From Haloferax denitrificans ATCC 35960 (GTDB lineage Archaea; Halobacteriota; Halobacteria; Halobacteriales; Haloferacaceae), in assembly GCF_000337795.1 (NCBI RefSeq), contig NZ_AOLP01000017.1, positions 62,001-126,000 on the forward strand: a stretch of 64,000 nucleotides of DNA, in the 5' to 3' direction. Below, in pieces: positions 17,127 to 26,865 of this stretch. The position numbers and the translations under genes are program-made. The first letter of the stretch is position 1; each line of letters starts with the position of its first letter. A model generated the notes under the pieces. That model ran no database searches, had not been told where the DNA came from, and saw only the letters and a program-made list of their open reading frames with translations.

Positions 17127-18626
17127 TCACCGACCGCCGGCGGCGATGACGAGCGACCACGGGTTCTCGACGTGTTCGACGAGCGTGCCGAGCATGCGGG
17201 CGGCGTCCGCCCCGTCGACGATGCGGTGGTCGAACGACAGCGAAAAGGAGATGACTCGGCGGACGGCCACGTCGCCGTCGTCGGTCGGCACGGCCTCCCG
17301 GCGAATCGTGTTGACGCCGAGGATGGCGACCTGCGGCGGGTTGATGACCGGGTCGAACGACTCGACGCCGAGGACGCCGAGGTTCGAGACGGTGAACGTG
17401 CCCCCCGAGAGGTCGTCCATCGTGAAGTCGCCCGACAGCGCCCGCTGGGTGACCTCGGCGCGGGTCTCGGCGAGTTCGGCGAGCGACAGCGAGGCCACGT
17501 CGCGGACGACCGGCGCGATGAGTCCCTCGTCGATATCGACCGCGATGCAGACGTTGTGCTCCTCGTGGAGCCTGTGGACGCCGTCCTCGAAGGTCGCGTT
17601 GAACTCGGGGTGCTCGTCGAGCGACGCCGAGAGCGCGAGGAGCAGTACGTCCGTTATCGACACGTCCACGCCGAGGGCGTCGTCGGCGGCGTTCGCCGCG
17701 GCGAGCAGTTCCTCCGCGTCGGCGCGGCGGTCGACCGTGACGTGGACCGCCTCGCGGTAGCTCTCGCCGAGGCGGTCGGCGATGGTGCGGCGCATCCCCG
17801 ACAGCGGGCGTTCCGTCTCGACCGGTTCGCTCGCGGCGGTCGCGTCGGTCGCCTCGGACCCGGCGGCCGCCGCGGAGTCGGTTGCCGCCGCGCTCGCGCC
17901 GCCCGCCGCCCGCACGTCGGACTCGGTGATGCGACCGTTCTGCCCCGTCCCCTCGACGGCCCCGATGTCGACGCCGAGCTCGCGGGCGAGGCGGCGGGCG
18001 CTCGGCGGAGCGAACACGCGCTTGTCCGCCGTGTCGGCGTCCGCTCCGGAGTCGCCGGTTGCGGCGGGCGTCTCGGACTCCGCCGCGGCTTCCACGTCGC
18101 TCTCGGTGATTGCCCCCTGCGGCCCGGAGCCCTCGACGGTCGTGAGGTCGACTCCGAGGTCGTCCGCGAGCCGCTTCGCGCGCGGCGACGCGCGGACCTC
18201 GCCGTTCCCCGACGGGCCATCCGACCCGCTCGGGCGTTGCTTCGCGACAGACGAGGCGTCTCCGGTCGCCGCCGCCGTCTCGGTCGCCTCGGCCGCGCCC
18301 GAGTCCGCCACGGAGTCGTCGGTCGCGGCGGGTTCGCTCCCGCCCTCGCCGACGCCCGCATCCGATTCCAACCCGGAGATGTCCTCGTCCGCCCCGGCGA
18401 CGATTGCCAGCGCGCCGCCGGGCGCTGTCGACTCGCCCTCGGCGAGCACGACGCGCCGCAGAACGCCGTCTTCCTTGGCGTCAATCTCCGCGGTCGTCTT
18501 CTCCGACTCGATTTCGGCGATTGGCTCGCCCTCGGTGACCTCGTCGCCCTCCGAGACGAGCCACGCCGAGAGCTCACCCGACTTCATCTCCAGTCCCAGT
18601 TTGGGCATCTTGACTACGTACGCCAT
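17127..18626 (-). CDS. Dihydrolipoamide acyltransferase (E2) with two peripheral-subunit binding domains
   Basis: This 499-residue E2 core enzyme carries acyl groups from E1 to CoA. The lipoyl domain is at 1-75 with the lipoylated Lys43 in ESEKTTAEI. Two E1/E3-binding domains follow, near 144 (ASPRAKRLADDLGVDL) and near 203 (APPSARRLARELGVDIG), separated by Ala/Asp/Ser-rich linkers. The acyltransferase domain starts near 270 and ends with SFDHRIVDGADAARML, where the HRIVD His and Asp are catalytic. Two binding domains are unusual but known in some complexes. It faces the E1 operon convergently. No E3 gene is seen here, so a dihydrolipoamide dehydrogenase from elsewhere must serve. The ATG giving MAYVVKMPKLG was preferred over a GTG five codons earlier. 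Confidence 0.93.
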   Translation of the reverse strand: MAYVVKMPKLGLEMKSGELSAWLVSEGDEVTEGEPIAEIESEKTTAEIDAKEDGVLRRVVLAEGESTAPGGALAIVAGADEDISGLESDAGVGEGGSEPAATDDSVADSGAAEATETAAATGDASSVAKQRPSGSDGPSGNGEVRASPRAKRLADDLGVDLTTVEGSGPQGAITESDVEAAAESETPAATGDSGADADTADKRVFAPPSARRLARELGVDIGAVEGTGQNGRITESDVRAAGGASAAATDSAAAAGSEATDATAASEPVETERPLSGMRRTIADRLGESYREAVHVTVDRRADAEELLAAANAADDALGVDVSITDVLLLALSASLDEHPEFNATFEDGVHRLHEEHNVCIAVDIDEGLIAPVVRDVASLSLAELAETRAEVTQRALSGDFTMDDLSGGTFTVSNLGVLGVESFDPVINPPQVAILGVNTIRREAVPTDDGDVAVRRVISFSLSFDHRIVDGADAARMLGTLVEHVENPWSLVIAAGGR

Positions 18627-18687
18627 GACAGTAACATACACAATAGACCGTGATATAGCTAGGTCGCCGCGGCCGCGACCACCAGAC

Positions 18688-18716
18688 TTTACTACTAGGT
18701 GGTATCACTAGGTAGT
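18688..18716 (+). promoter_or_regulatory. Repeat-rich promoter/operator of thi4
   Basis: Directly before the thi4 ATG a 10-bp direct repeat (actaggtggt / actaggtagt, one mismatch, 13-bp period) sits inside inverted ends (tactac/gtagta). It overlaps the promoter of what must be an almost leaderless mRNA, an ideal place for a repressor. Archaeal thiamine genes are controlled by ThiR, and a ThiR-like gene lies 2.3 kb away, so this is a candidate ThiR site. The assignment is inference. Confidence 0.5.
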
Positions 18717-19640
18717 ATGTCGTTCGACGGATTCACCGACGCGACGGAAGCACAGGTCACGCGCGCGATTTCGGACTCGTGGATGGAGGAGTTCCGCGAG
18801 CGCACCGACACCGAGGTCATCGTCGTCGGCGGCGGCCCCTCCGGGCTCGTCGCGGCCAAGGAACTCGCCGAACGCGGCGTCGACGTGACCATCGTGGAGA
18901 AGAACAACTACCTCGGCGGCGGCTTCTGGCTGGGCGGCTTCCTGATGAACAAGGTGACCGTCCGCGACCCGGCCCAGCGCGTCCTCGACGAACTCGGCGT
19001 CCCCTACGAGGAAAGCGACGAGGCCGACGGGCTGTACGTCGCCGACGGCCCGCACGCCTGTTCCGCGCTCATCAAGGCCGCCTGCGACGCCGGCGCGAAG
19101 ATACAGAACATGACGGAGTTCACCGACGTCGTCCTCCGCGAGGGCGACCGCGTCGGCGGCATCGTCATGAACTGGACGCCGGTCCACGCGCTCCCGCGGG
19201 AACTCACCTGCGTCGACCCCATCGCGGTCGAGTCCGACCTCGTCCTCGACGCGACCGGCCACGACGCGGTCGTCCTCTCGAAGCTCTCCGAGCGCGGCGT
19301 CCTCGACGTGAGCGGCATCGAACACGCCAAGGAACACAACACGGGTATGGACAAGACCGCCGACGGCGAGTACGGCGCGCCCGGCCACGACTCGCCCGGC
19401 CACGACTCGATGTGGGTCTCTGAGAGCGAAGACAGCATCGTCGACGCGACGGGCGTCGTCCACCCCGGCGTCGTCGCCTCCGGCATGGCCGTCGCCACCG
19501 CCCACCACCTGCCGCGCATGGGGCCGACGTTCGGTGCCATGTTGCTGTCCGGTCGGCAGGCGGCGCAGTCCTGTCTCGACGAACTCGGCCGCGACGCGCC
19601 CGAGGTGAGCATCTCCGGTCCCGCCCCGGCCGACGACTGA
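18717..19640 (+). CDS. thi4: Thiamine thiazole synthase (Thi4)
   Basis: This 307-residue FAD/NAD-binding-fold enzyme makes the thiazole moiety of thiamine from NAD, glycine and sulfur. The dinucleotide motif is [21 protein letters not shown], followed by [20 protein letters not shown], which is family specific. The conserved cysteine is Cys165 ([12 protein letters not shown]), where yeast Thi4 donates its own sulfur. Work on the H. volcanii homologue showed the active-site Cys to be essential for thiamine synthesis. The C-terminus ([22 protein letters not shown]) binds the adenylated intermediate. The first ATG that preserves the usual N-terminus is 18717. The likely controller is the nearby thiR. 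Confidence 0.94.
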   Translation: MSFDGFTDATEAQVTRAISDSWMEEFRERTDTEVIVVGGGPSGLVAAKELAERGVDVTIVEKNNYLGGGFWLGGFLMNKVTVRDPAQRVLDELGVPYEESDEADGLYVADGPHACSALIKAACDAGAKIQNMTEFTDVVLREGDRVGGIVMNWTPVHALPRELTCVDPIAVESDLVLDATGHDAVVLSKLSERGVLDVSGIEHAKEHNTGMDKTADGEYGAPGHDSPGHDSMWVSESEDSIVDATGVVHPGVVASGMAVATAHHLPRMGPTFGAMLLSGRQAAQSCLDELGRDAPEVSISGPAPADD

Positions 19641-19743
19641 CCGCCACCCTGCGGTCCGATTGTCGGCTCCCCCGACGCCTCTGACACGTTTTTCGGGTCG
19701 CTCCCGACCCAGTCCGACCCAATCCGACCCGGTTCGACTTCCA

Positions 19744-20211
19744 TTACCGCTGGACCGTCTCGCGTTCCTGCTCGTGAACCCAGCCGAGCGCTCGCCGGAT
19801 TCGCGCCCACCCGCGGTTCCACACGAGCAGGGAGCCGGGGAGGACGCCGACGGCGAGCAACGCGAGGTAGTACTGCAACTCGACGACCGGCGGGTACGTC
19901 ACCGACGCGAGCACGTCGAGGAGCCGCAGTGCGAACCAGAGCTGTGCCGCGACGAAGTGGCCGATGACGAAGGTGCCGACGAGCCGTTCCTGAACGCCCG
20001 CGGGTTCGGTCCGCCCGCCGATTCGACTCCGGTAGAGCAGATACCCGACGACGAGCGGCTGGAAGACGACACAGCCGAGCGCCCACAGGAGACTCGCGTC
20101 GCTCCCCCGCTCGGCGGCGTCGAGCGACACCCAGTAGCCGACGAGCCCCAAGAACAGGAGGTGAAACGCGTTGAAGGGCGCGCCGAGAAGCTCCGCGAGG
20201 AACGAGGCCAT
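19744..20211 (-). CDS. Haloarchaeal membrane protein, four helices
   Basis: The 155-residue product has four hydrophobic helices, separated by short acidic or basic loops (SLDAAERGSDA; RSRIGGRTEPAGVQERL), and a basic tail ending WARIRRALGWVHEQERETVQR. No family is recognised. It is convergent with thi4 and follows the methyltransferase gene on the same strand. A start five codons upstream (MSTGGMASF) is equally possible. Confidence 0.6.
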   Translation of the reverse strand: MASFLAELLGAPFNAFHLLFLGLVGYWVSLDAAERGSDASLLWALGCVVFQPLVVGYLLYRSRIGGRTEPAGVQERLVGTFVIGHFVAAQLWFALRLLDVLASVTYPPVVELQYYLALLAVGVLPGSLLVWNRGWARIRRALGWVHEQERETVQR

Positions 20212-20277
20212 ACCACCGGTTGACACGGGTCCGACATATCGTTTCTGTCGGCGAATCGAGTCACGCGGCGACGGTCG

Positions 20278-21009
20278 TTACTCCACGACGCCCGCACGAA
20301 CCCGCGCGAAGCCGAGCGCGTGCGTCGTCCGGTGCGTCACCCGACAGCGCGATTCGAGCGCCCGATGGGCCGCGACGAGCCGCCGGTTCAGCACCTTCGT
20401 CGGCGACGCGCGCATCGTGCGCGACCCCGGCGGCGCGGTGACGCGGACGAGCGCCCGAAACACCGGGTTGAGCGGTCGCCAGCGCCGGTCGGTCGTCTCC
20501 GCGAGGTCCACGAGACAGAGCCGCCCGCCGGAGCCGACGAGGTCGGCCCACGACGAGACCACGGCCGCGGGGCCGGCGAACATCCCCGAGACGAACGTGG
20601 CGAGGACGGCGTTCGGGGCGTCAGGGACGCCGGCGGCGTCGTTCGGTCGGACCGGCGGGCGGGTCGCGTCGGCGCGGACGAGGTGGACGTTCGGGTACTC
20701 GCGGGTCCGCTCGCGGGCCACGTCGAGGACGCCGGGAGAGAAATCGACGCCGACGACGGTTCCCGCGGGACCGACGCGCTCGGCGAGGTACGGGAGGTTC
20801 GCGCCCGTGCCGCACCCCATCTCGACGACCGTCTCGCCCGGGTCGAGCGCGAGCGCGTCGGCGGCTTCGGTTCTGACGCTCCCGACGCCGGGCGCGCGGC
20901 GGGCGAGCGCGTCGTAGAGCGTCGCCCAGCGAGTGTAGAACGACTGGGCGACAGCCGACGGCGAGCGAGCGCGGGAACGGGAACGGGAGTTGGACTGTTC
21001 GGCTGTCAT
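20278..21009 (-). CDS. Class I SAM-dependent methyltransferase
   Basis: The 243-residue protein has a Rossmann methyltransferase fold. Motif I is VVEMGCGTGANLPYLAERVG (about 61-80), motif II is VVGVDFSPGVLDVARERT, and an acidic loop gives LVRADATRPPVR. The layout with FYTRWATLYDALARRAPGVGSVR before motif I is that of UbiE/menaquinone-type or small-molecule methyltransferases. The substrate cannot be assigned. The first ~20 residues are Arg/Ser-rich and probably disordered. It lies just downstream of thiR on the same strand, separated by 12 bp, so it is probably co-transcribed, although a thiamine link is not evident. Confidence 0.85.
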   Translation of the reverse strand: MTAEQSNSRSRSRARSPSAVAQSFYTRWATLYDALARRAPGVGSVRTEAADALALDPGETVVEMGCGTGANLPYLAERVGPAGTVVGVDFSPGVLDVARERTREYPNVHLVRADATRPPVRPNDAAGVPDAPNAVLATFVSGMFAGPAAVVSSWADLVGSGGRLCLVDLAETTDRRWRPLNPVFRALVRVTAPPGSRTMRASPTKVLNRRLVAAHRALESRCRVTHRTTHALGFARVRAGVVE

Positions 21010-21021
21010 GGGACGGGAGCC

Positions 21022-21921
21022 TCAGAGCAGGACGCGGACCACGTCGGCGACGGCGGGCGCGTCGGGGCCGAGGATGTACGTGATGGGTTCGATGCCGTAG
21101 CCGCCGCTCTGGTAGACGACGAACGTCTCCGGGAGGTCGCGGTCGGCGAGCAGTTCGCGGACCGGGTCGGTCGGCGCGTCGGGGTCGAACTCGATGCACT
21201 CGTAGCCCGCGGCTTCGAGGTCCTCGATGACGCCCGCGTCGTAGACGATGTTGAGCGCGGCGTTCACGTCGGCACCGGCGGCGCGGGCCGAAAGCAGGAC
21301 GCCCGCGACGTGGCCGCTGACGCCGAACTCGGGTTCGCCGGGGACGGTCGCCTGTCCCTTCACGTCGAAGATTCGGCCGGGGATGGCGGCGATGTCGTCC
21401 ACGCTGTCGGCGTCCGGAAGCGACTCCACGAGGTTGGAGCCGACGTTCGGGATGAGCCCCGCGAAGCCGGAGGTGTTCGTGAGCATGCGGAGGCCGCGGC
21501 GGACCGACGAGCGGACCTGCTCGACGGTTCGGAGCCGGCCCTCGGGGTCGTGGATGCTCCGGAAGCCGTCGTGGGAGGCGAGTTCGGGCATCTCCTCCTC
21601 GTGGAGGTCAGACAGCAGGTCGCCTTCCTCCAGTTGGCGGATGAGGACCTCGGCCTCGACGAGCGCCTGCACGGGCGTCATGTCGCCGGTGGCGAGGCCG
21701 TCGCCGACGCGGGAGACGAGGTCGACGACGCGGGGGTCGGTGGCGACCCGCTCGTTCGTGCTGACCTCGCCGTGGGCGTACTTCGAGACGGCGCTCTGGC
21801 TGATGCCGAGCGCCTCGGCGACCTCCGACTGGGTGAACCCGCGGTCGCGGAGGTCCTCCGCGAGGAGCGCGCGGAACGTCGGGAGGAACGCGTCCACGAC
21901 GATTTCTTCGATGAACTTCAT
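21022..21921 (-). CDS. thiR: ThiR-like thiamine regulator (HTH plus ThiN domain)
   Basis: The 299-residue protein fuses an N-terminal helix-turn-helix ([27 protein letters not shown], about 25-52) to a C-terminal ThiN-type domain (about 125-299; [28 protein letters not shown] and [21 protein letters not shown]). In archaea this architecture is ThiR, a regulator that uses the thiamine-phosphate-synthase-related domain to sense thiamine phosphates rather than to catalyse. It overlaps dcd by ATGA and probably shares its mRNA. thi4, a typical ThiR target, lies 1.4 kb beyond its 3' end with a repeated operator-like site. DNA binding has not been seen, only inferred. Confidence 0.85.
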   Translation of the reverse strand: MKFIEEIVVDAFLPTFRALLAEDLRDRGFTQSEVAEALGISQSAVSKYAHGEVSTNERVATDPRVVDLVSRVGDGLATGDMTPVQALVEAEVLIRQLEEGDLLSDLHEEEMPELASHDGFRSIHDPEGRLRTVEQVRSSVRRGLRMLTNTSGFAGLIPNVGSNLVESLPDADSVDDIAAIPGRIFDVKGQATVPGEPEFGVSGHVAGVLLSARAAGADVNAALNIVYDAGVIEDLEAAGYECIEFDPDAPTDPVRELLADRDLPETFVVYQSGGYGIEPITYILGPDAPAVADVVRVLL

Positions 21922-22505
21922 TCGTCGCCACCGAACTCGGGGTCGGAGCTGAGCCGCGACGCCTGCGGCCCGCGCTGGCCCTGATACTTCGAGCCGCGTT
22001 CGACCCCGTAGGGGCGGTCGGCGGGCGACTTCATCTCCGTGAACACGAGCTGTGAGATGCGCATACCGGGAGTGAGCGCGACCGGCGCGGTGCCGAGGTT
22101 CGACAGTTCGAGCGTGATTTGCCCCTCGTAGCCGGGGTCGACGATGCCCGCGGTGGCGTGGATGACGACCGCGAGGCGTCCGAGCGACGACCGGCCCTCG
22201 ACGGTCGCCAGCAAGTCGGCGGGAATCTCCACGCGCTCTTTGGTCGTGCCGAGGACGAAGTCGCCGGGGTGGAGGATGAAGTCGTCGCCCTCCGGGACGT
22301 GCGTCTCGCGGACGTACTCGGAGACCTCGCTCTCGCGGTTCGGGTGGATACAGGAGATGTTCGTGCGCTGGAACTCCAGGAATTCGGTGCCGAGACGGAG
22401 GTCGACGCTCGCGGGCTGGACCTGCATGTCCACGTCGTCTATCGGGTCGACCACGAGGTCACCCTCGGCGAGGCGGGAGAGGATGTCCGAGTCGGAGAGT
22501 ATCAT
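21918..22505 (-). CDS. dcd: dCTP deaminase
   Basis: The 195-residue enzyme deaminates dCTP to dUTP, a precursor of d[35 protein letters not shown] and [35 protein letters not shown] are family blocks. The catalytic region [23 protein letters not shown] holds the conserved Glu, and the C-terminus ends [22 protein letters not shown]. The fold is that of trimeric dUTPases, and some archaeal members also hydrolyse the product to dUMP, which cannot be judged here. The true ATG is at 22505; a longer open frame upstream is an artefact of GC-rich DNA. The stop overlaps the thiR start. Confidence 0.95.
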   Translation of the reverse strand: MILSDSDILSRLAEGDLVVDPIDDVDMQVQPASVDLRLGTEFLEFQRTNISCIHPNRESEVSEYVRETHVPEGDDFILHPGDFVLGTTKERVEIPADLLATVEGRSSLGRLAVVIHATAGIVDPGYEGQITLELSNLGTAPVALTPGMRISQLVFTEMKSPADRPYGVERGSKYQGQRGPQASRLSSDPEFGGDE

Positions 22506-22555
22506 ACTCGAAGGGAGCGCGTCGCGGACAAGTAAATCCACCTTCTCGGCGCGGC

Positions 22556-23296
22556 TCAGACGAGTTCGAACAGGAGGCCGACGAGGCTCAGGCCGACGGT
22601 GACGACGGCGGCCGACTCCACGTCGAGGTCGCGGGCGCGGGCCAGCCCGTAGGTCCGGACGTACGTCGCCCACGCGACCGTGACGACCACGACGGCCCCG
22701 CTGACGAGGCCGAAGCCGGAGAGCGCCGACTGCATCGCGGCGACCGCGGCGTCGGGCGTCGACGGGAGGTCGATTCGCGGGAGGGCGTAGGCGAGGTAGC
22801 CGGCGAGCGCGAGGGCGCGGACCGCGCTCGGGACCATCCCCCACGCGGCGACCGTCAGCGTCTCGCCGAACCCGCCCTCGCCGCCGACGAGCGACGTGCC
22901 GAGGTGGAGCATCGCCCCCTCGAACAGCCAGAACAGCGGCACGCCGACGAGCATCGCCCACGGCACCCACGAGATTTCGTCCCAGACGAGGTCGCCGAGG
23001 CGCTCGTCGAGCTGTTCGGGCACCGACGGGTCACAGCCCGCCGGGGCGCCCATGTCGTCGAACGGGCCGCCTTCTTCGTAGTTCTCGCACATCCAGTCCG
23101 GCGCGTGGTCGGGGTTATCGACGCTGACTCGCTGGTCGAGCTGTTGGGTGAACGTGACGAGGATAGCGCCGGTGGCGGCGGCGACGACGAGCGTCACGAG
23201 CGCGACGACGGCGAGCGCCCGCCGGGTGTCGAGCGGTCGCGGCCGCGACGCGAAGTACTCGCGCGGCTTGCGGAGGGGGGTTCGGGGACCTGCCAT
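22556..23296 (-). CDS. Yip1-family membrane protein
   Basis: The 246-residue protein has a basic N-terminus ([21 protein letters not shown]), one helix, then a soluble loop with two Cys ([15 protein letters not shown]...AGCDPS) that could form an external disulfide. Four C-terminal helices resemble the YIP1/DUF1282 domain ([36 protein letters not shown]). The function is unknown. It runs in the same direction as dcd with a 50-bp gap and is divergent from pth2. Confidence 0.72.
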   Translation of the reverse strand: MAGPRTPLRKPREYFASRPRPLDTRRALAVVALVTLVVAAATGAILVTFTQQLDQRVSVDNPDHAPDWMCENYEEGGPFDDMGAPAGCDPSVPEQLDERLGDLVWDEISWVPWAMLVGVPLFWLFEGAMLHLGTSLVGGEGGFGETLTVAAWGMVPSAVRALALAGYLAYALPRIDLPSTPDAAVAAMQSALSGFGLVSGAVVVVTVAWATYVRTYGLARARDLDVESAAVVTVGLSLVGLLFELV

Positions 23297-23392
23297 CGGT
23301 CGAACCACGGAGATGTCGGGGAAATGTCTTCTGCCCCGCACGTGACGCCCGCGATGGGAGGACATTTACCGCGTCGGCGGGGAGTAGCGGGC

Positions 23393-23731
23393 ATGAAACA
23401 GGCCATCGTCGCACGCGCCGACCTCGGCATGGGCCGGGGAAAGCTCGCCGCGCAGGTCGCCCACGCCTCGCTGTCCGCCTACGAGGACACCGACTCGCAG
23501 ACCCGGAAGCGCTGGAAGGGCGGCGGACAGAAGAAGGTCGTCCTCAAGGCCAACGGCGAGTCCGAGCTGTTCGCACTCGCCGACAAGGCCGAGCGGGCGG
23601 GCATCCCCCACGCCATCATCCGCGACGCGGGGCACACGCAACTCGACCCCGGCACGGTGACGGCGCTCGCCGTCGGCCCCGCCGATGACGACGAAATCGA
23701 CCGCGTGACCGGCGACCTCTCGCTGTACTGA
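23393..23731 (+). CDS. pth2: Peptidyl-tRNA hydrolase, archaeal/eukaryotic type
   Basis: The 112-residue Pth2 releases tRNA from peptidyl-tRNA that has dropped off the ribosome. The motifs are [26 protein letters not shown] at the N-terminus, [21 protein letters not shown], and [22 protein letters not shown], in which the His and Thr region is near the active site. The length is normal. The stop overlaps the ATG of truD by one base (TGATG), so the two tRNA-related genes are coupled. Confidence 0.96.
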   Translation: MKQAIVARADLGMGRGKLAAQVAHASLSAYEDTDSQTRKRWKGGGQKKVVLKANGESELFALADKAERAGIPHAIIRDAGHTQLDPGTVTALAVGPADDDEIDRVTGDLSLY

Positions 23732-25119
23732 TGCGCGAGGCACACCCGCTGGAGCGCGCGGTCGGCATCGACAGCTACGTGAGCGACGCCGACGGCGTCG
23801 GCGGCCGCCTCCGCGTCGCACCCGAGGACTTCCGCGTGCGCGAACTCGAACTCGACTCGCTGAACGTCCGCCCGCCGGACGCGCCGACCGGCGACTTCCC
23901 GAACCTCGTGCTCCGCGTCACCCTCCGCGGCTGGGACACGAACGACTTCGCGGGTCGGCTCTCTGACGAACTCGACGCGAGCAGAGAGCGCGTCTCGTGG
24001 GCCGGCACGAAGGACAAACACGCCGTGACGACCCAGCTTTTCACCGTCAACGGCGGCGACGCCGCCGACGTGCCCGAGATTCCGAACGCCGACATCGAAG
24101 TCGTCGGCCGCCTCGGGCGCACGCTGAACTTCGGCGACCTCGCGGGCAACGGCTTCCGCATCCGCGTCCGCGACCCCGAGAACCCCGACAACGCCGCGGC
24201 GGTCACCGACGCGCTCGCCGACTTCGGCGGCCGCGAGGGCCGCGTCGGCGTCCCGAACTTCTTCGGTCACCAGCGGTTCGGCAGTATCCGCCCCATCACG
24301 CACAAAGTCGGCCTCCACGTCGTCCGCGGCGAGTGGCGCGAGGCCGTGTTGGCGTACTGCGGCGGGCCGACCGAGGACGAGCCCGAGGAGACCCAAGCGG
24401 GCCGCGCCGTCGTCGACGAGGAGGCCGCGTCGGCCGACCCCGACTGGCACCGCGCGCTCGACCGGATTCCGGGCTACCTCGGCTACGAGCGCGGCATGCT
24501 CCACCGACTCGCCGAGGACGGCGCGGAGACCGACGAGGACTGGCGCAACGCGCTCGAATCCGTCCCGTCGAACCTCCAGCGGCTGTTCGTCAACGCCGCG
24601 CAGTCCTACGCGTTCAACCGGATGCTCTCGGAGCGCCTCGACCGCGGCCTCCCGTTCGACGAACCCGTCGAGGGCGACGTGGTCTGCTTCGCCGACCGCG
24701 ACGCCCCCGAGGGGTTGGAACTCCCCGACGTGAGCCGCCTCCAGAGCGCGACGGGCCGCCGGGTCGAGGTCATGGGCCGGCACATCGAGCGCGGCCGCGC
24801 GTTCGTCACGGCCCCGCTCGTCGGCACGGACACCGAACTCGCCGAGGGCGAACAGGGCGACATCGAGCGGGCCGTCCTCGACGACCTCGACCTCGCACCC
24901 GGCGACTTCGACCTCCCCGGCAACTTCCGGTCGAGCGGGACGCGACGGGCGATTCTCGTCCGCACCGACCTCGACGTAGAGCGCGAGGGCGACGACGCCG
25001 ACGGCGCTGACGGCACTAACGGCGCTGACGACCTCGTCTTCGACTTCGCGCTCCCTCACGGCTCGTACGCGACGGCCGTGATGCGCGAGTACCTGAAGGC
25101 CGGACCGCTCGACCTCTGA
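23731..25119 (+). CDS. truD: tRNA pseudouridine(13) synthase TruD
   Basis: The 462-residue enzyme isomerises U13 in tRNA to pseudouridine. The catalytic Asp is Asp95 in [12 protein letters not shown]. Other TruD blocks are [34 protein letters not shown] and [19 protein letters not shown]. The family's TRUD insertion lies between about 160 and 330. The very acidic stretch near the end ([18 protein letters not shown]) is a halophilic loop. It overlaps pth2 by 1 bp. Confidence 0.95.
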   Translation: MREAHPLERAVGIDSYVSDADGVGGRLRVAPEDFRVRELELDSLNVRPPDAPTGDFPNLVLRVTLRGWDTNDFAGRLSDELDASRERVSWAGTKDKHAVTTQLFTVNGGDAADVPEIPNADIEVVGRLGRTLNFGDLAGNGFRIRVRDPENPDNAAAVTDALADFGGREGRVGVPNFFGHQRFGSIRPITHKVGLHVVRGEWREAVLAYCGGPTEDEPEETQAGRAVVDEEAASADPDWHRALDRIPGYLGYERGMLHRLAEDGAETDEDWRNALESVPSNLQRLFVNAAQSYAFNRMLSERLDRGLPFDEPVEGDVVCFADRDAPEGLELPDVSRLQSATGRRVEVMGRHIERGRAFVTAPLVGTDTELAEGEQGDIERAVLDDLDLAPGDFDLPGNFRSSGTRRAILVRTDLDVEREGDDADGADGTNGADDLVFDFALPHGSYATAVMREYLKAGPLDL

Positions 25120-25164
25120 GAATCGAACCGAGACGCGAACGTACAATCGAACCGAGACGCGGAC

Positions 25165-25977
25165 CTACTGTTCTACGGCGTTCGCGGCGGGACTGGCTCC
25201 CGCCTGCCGCGTCGCGTCCGCGGTGCGCGTGGTCGCGTAGCCGATGGCCGCGAAGGGAAGCGAGAGGAGCGTCGCGGCGACCGCGAATCCGACCGCGAGG
25301 CCGACGGCCACCGGGTCGAAGCCGGCGGCCTCCGCGGCCGGCGGGAAGTACGACCACGCGGGGACGGCGAACGCGAGCGCCGAGACCGCCGCGCCGAGGC
25401 GGAACCGGCCGCGGGCGCTGGCGACGCCGAGGGCGTAGCCGACGGCCAGCGGGAGCGCCAGCGTGGCGGTCCGGGCGACCGCGGGCCCGGCGACGAGCGA
25501 CGCGACGGCACTGGCGAGGGCCACGGGTGCCATCGCGTACAGCGACCCGGTGACGACGCCCTCGGCGTTCGAGCGGCCGGCGAAGACCGCACCCGCGGCG
25601 GCGAGGAGCGCGACGCCCGCGCCGGCGACGACGACCGGCCGGTCGCGCGCGAAGATAACCACGAGCGGGACGGTCGCCGAGGCGACGAGCGCGAACGCGA
25701 TTTCGGCGGTCGTCCGCGTGTCCGCGGGGTCACGGTGGGCGACGAAGGCGCGGAAACTCCCGGCGGCGACCCACGCGAAGGCGGCGAACAGCGCGGTCGA
25801 AAGCGGCGCGGCCCGGCTGAGATACGAGGCGACCCCCCGACCCGTGTCGAGCGCCGACTGGCCCAGTTGCGTCGCGAGGCGGACGGTCGTCTCGGGGTCG
25901 GCCGCGAGCGCGACCAGCCCGACGAGGCCGGCGAGCGCGAGCGGCGACAGCGACGCGAGAAGGGCGCGGCGGCGCAT
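25165..25977 (-). CDS. Multi-pass membrane protein, Ala-rich, unknown
   Basis: The 270-residue product is almost all hydrophobic, with about eight to nine helices rich in Ala, Val and Gly. It starts MRRRALLASLSPLALAGLVGLVALAADPE, which may be an N-terminal anchor or signal. No conserved motif is seen and the family is unknown. It is convergent with truD and divergent from the DUF2103 gene; the shared promoter region of about 125 bp carries an A/T-rich patch (gaatatgttt) near 26006. Confidence 0.6.
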   Translation of the reverse strand: MRRRALLASLSPLALAGLVGLVALAADPETTVRLATQLGQSALDTGRGVASYLSRAAPLSTALFAAFAWVAAGSFRAFVAHRDPADTRTTAEIAFALVASATVPLVVIFARDRPVVVAGAGVALLAAAGAVFAGRSNAEGVVTGSLYAMAPVALASAVASLVAGPAVARTATLALPLAVGYALGVASARGRFRLGAAVSALAFAVPAWSYFPPAAEAAGFDPVAVGLAVGFAVAATLLSLPFAAIGYATTRTADATRQAGASPAANAVEQ

Positions 25978-26103
25978 ACGGAGTGGTCTCTCGGACACGG
26001 GGACGAATATGTTTCGCCGAGCGAGTCGCACGCCGGGAGCCGCGGCGCGTCCGACCCGACCCGCATAAACGACCTTTTGTACGCGCACGTCCGACACGTC
26101 GAT

Positions 26104-26829
26104 ATGCACTGTCGGCGGTGTGGAAACCCGTTAGAGAAGCCGGGAGACTACTGTCTCACCTGCAACACCGCCAACTGCGACGCCGTCGTGGCCGTCTTCG
26201 AGGCCGACCGCGCGACGCTGACGTTCCTCGACGAAGAAGACGTGCTCGGCGAGACGACGGTCACGACGATACCCGAGTCGGACGACGAGACGAAGGTGGT
26301 CCAACTCCGCAACTTCGCCGGCCTCGTCGCCGACGAGATTCGGCGCAAGCGCCCCGAAACCGTGTACGCCGCGGGCGAGCGCGACCCGTTGCGCGAGACG
26401 CGCGCGCAACTCCACCACGAGTTCTACCGCGTCTCCGACGACGACCCCGTCCAGCGCGTCCTCGACACCCGCGGCGAGCGGACGCTGGAGGTCGTCGACA
26501 TCCCGCCCGCGGAGAAACTCGGCGGGAGCCACAGCACGCTCATCGGCGGGCGACGGGGCCGCCGGGCAATCGGCGTCGTCGCCGGCCACCCGCACGTCAA
26601 GAAGGTCATCCCCGGCCCCATCGACGCCGGCGGCACCGGGTCGCGGACGGGCCTCCGGGCGAAGGTCACCCGCGCCGACGACAACGGGAACGTCAGGCTC
26701 CTGCTCCGCGACGGGTCGAGCGTCCAAGAGAACCGCATCGTCACGACGGCGATGAACCGCGAGACGGGCGAGCGCGTCCGCGACGACCTGAACGAGGCGC
26801 TTCGAGAAGACGGGTTACAAGACGAGTAG
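26104..26829 (+). CDS. DUF2103 protein with N-terminal zinc ribbon
   Basis: The 241-residue protein starts with a Cys4 metal-binding knuckle, MHCRRCGNPLEKPGDYCLTC, followed by a domain that fits DUF2103 (predicted metal-binding protein). Family-like parts are LEVVDIPPAEKLGGSHSTLIGGRRGRRAIGVVAGHPHVKKVIPGPI and NVRLLLRDGSSVQENRIVTTA. The function is unknown, but conservation across Euryarchaeota and the basic zinc ribbon suggest nucleic-acid contact (inference). The ATG follows a T/A-rich patch by about 27 bp. Confidence 0.8.
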   Translation: MHCRRCGNPLEKPGDYCLTCNTANCDAVVAVFEADRATLTFLDEEDVLGETTVTTIPESDDETKVVQLRNFAGLVADEIRRKRPETVYAAGERDPLRETRAQLHHEFYRVSDDDPVQRVLDTRGERTLEVVDIPPAEKLGGSHSTLIGGRRGRRAIGVVAGHPHVKKVIPGPIDAGGTGSRTGLRAKVTRADDNGNVRLLLRDGSSVQENRIVTTAMNRETGERVRDDLNEALREDGLQDE

Positions 26830-26865
26830 CGGGTGGGAGCGCCGAGCCGGAATCGAGTGAGCGAC

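Noticed and set aside
18640-18716. TPP riboswitch before thi4
   Set aside because: There is no room for a leader: the likely TATA lies too close to the ATG, and no THI-box sequence is seen.
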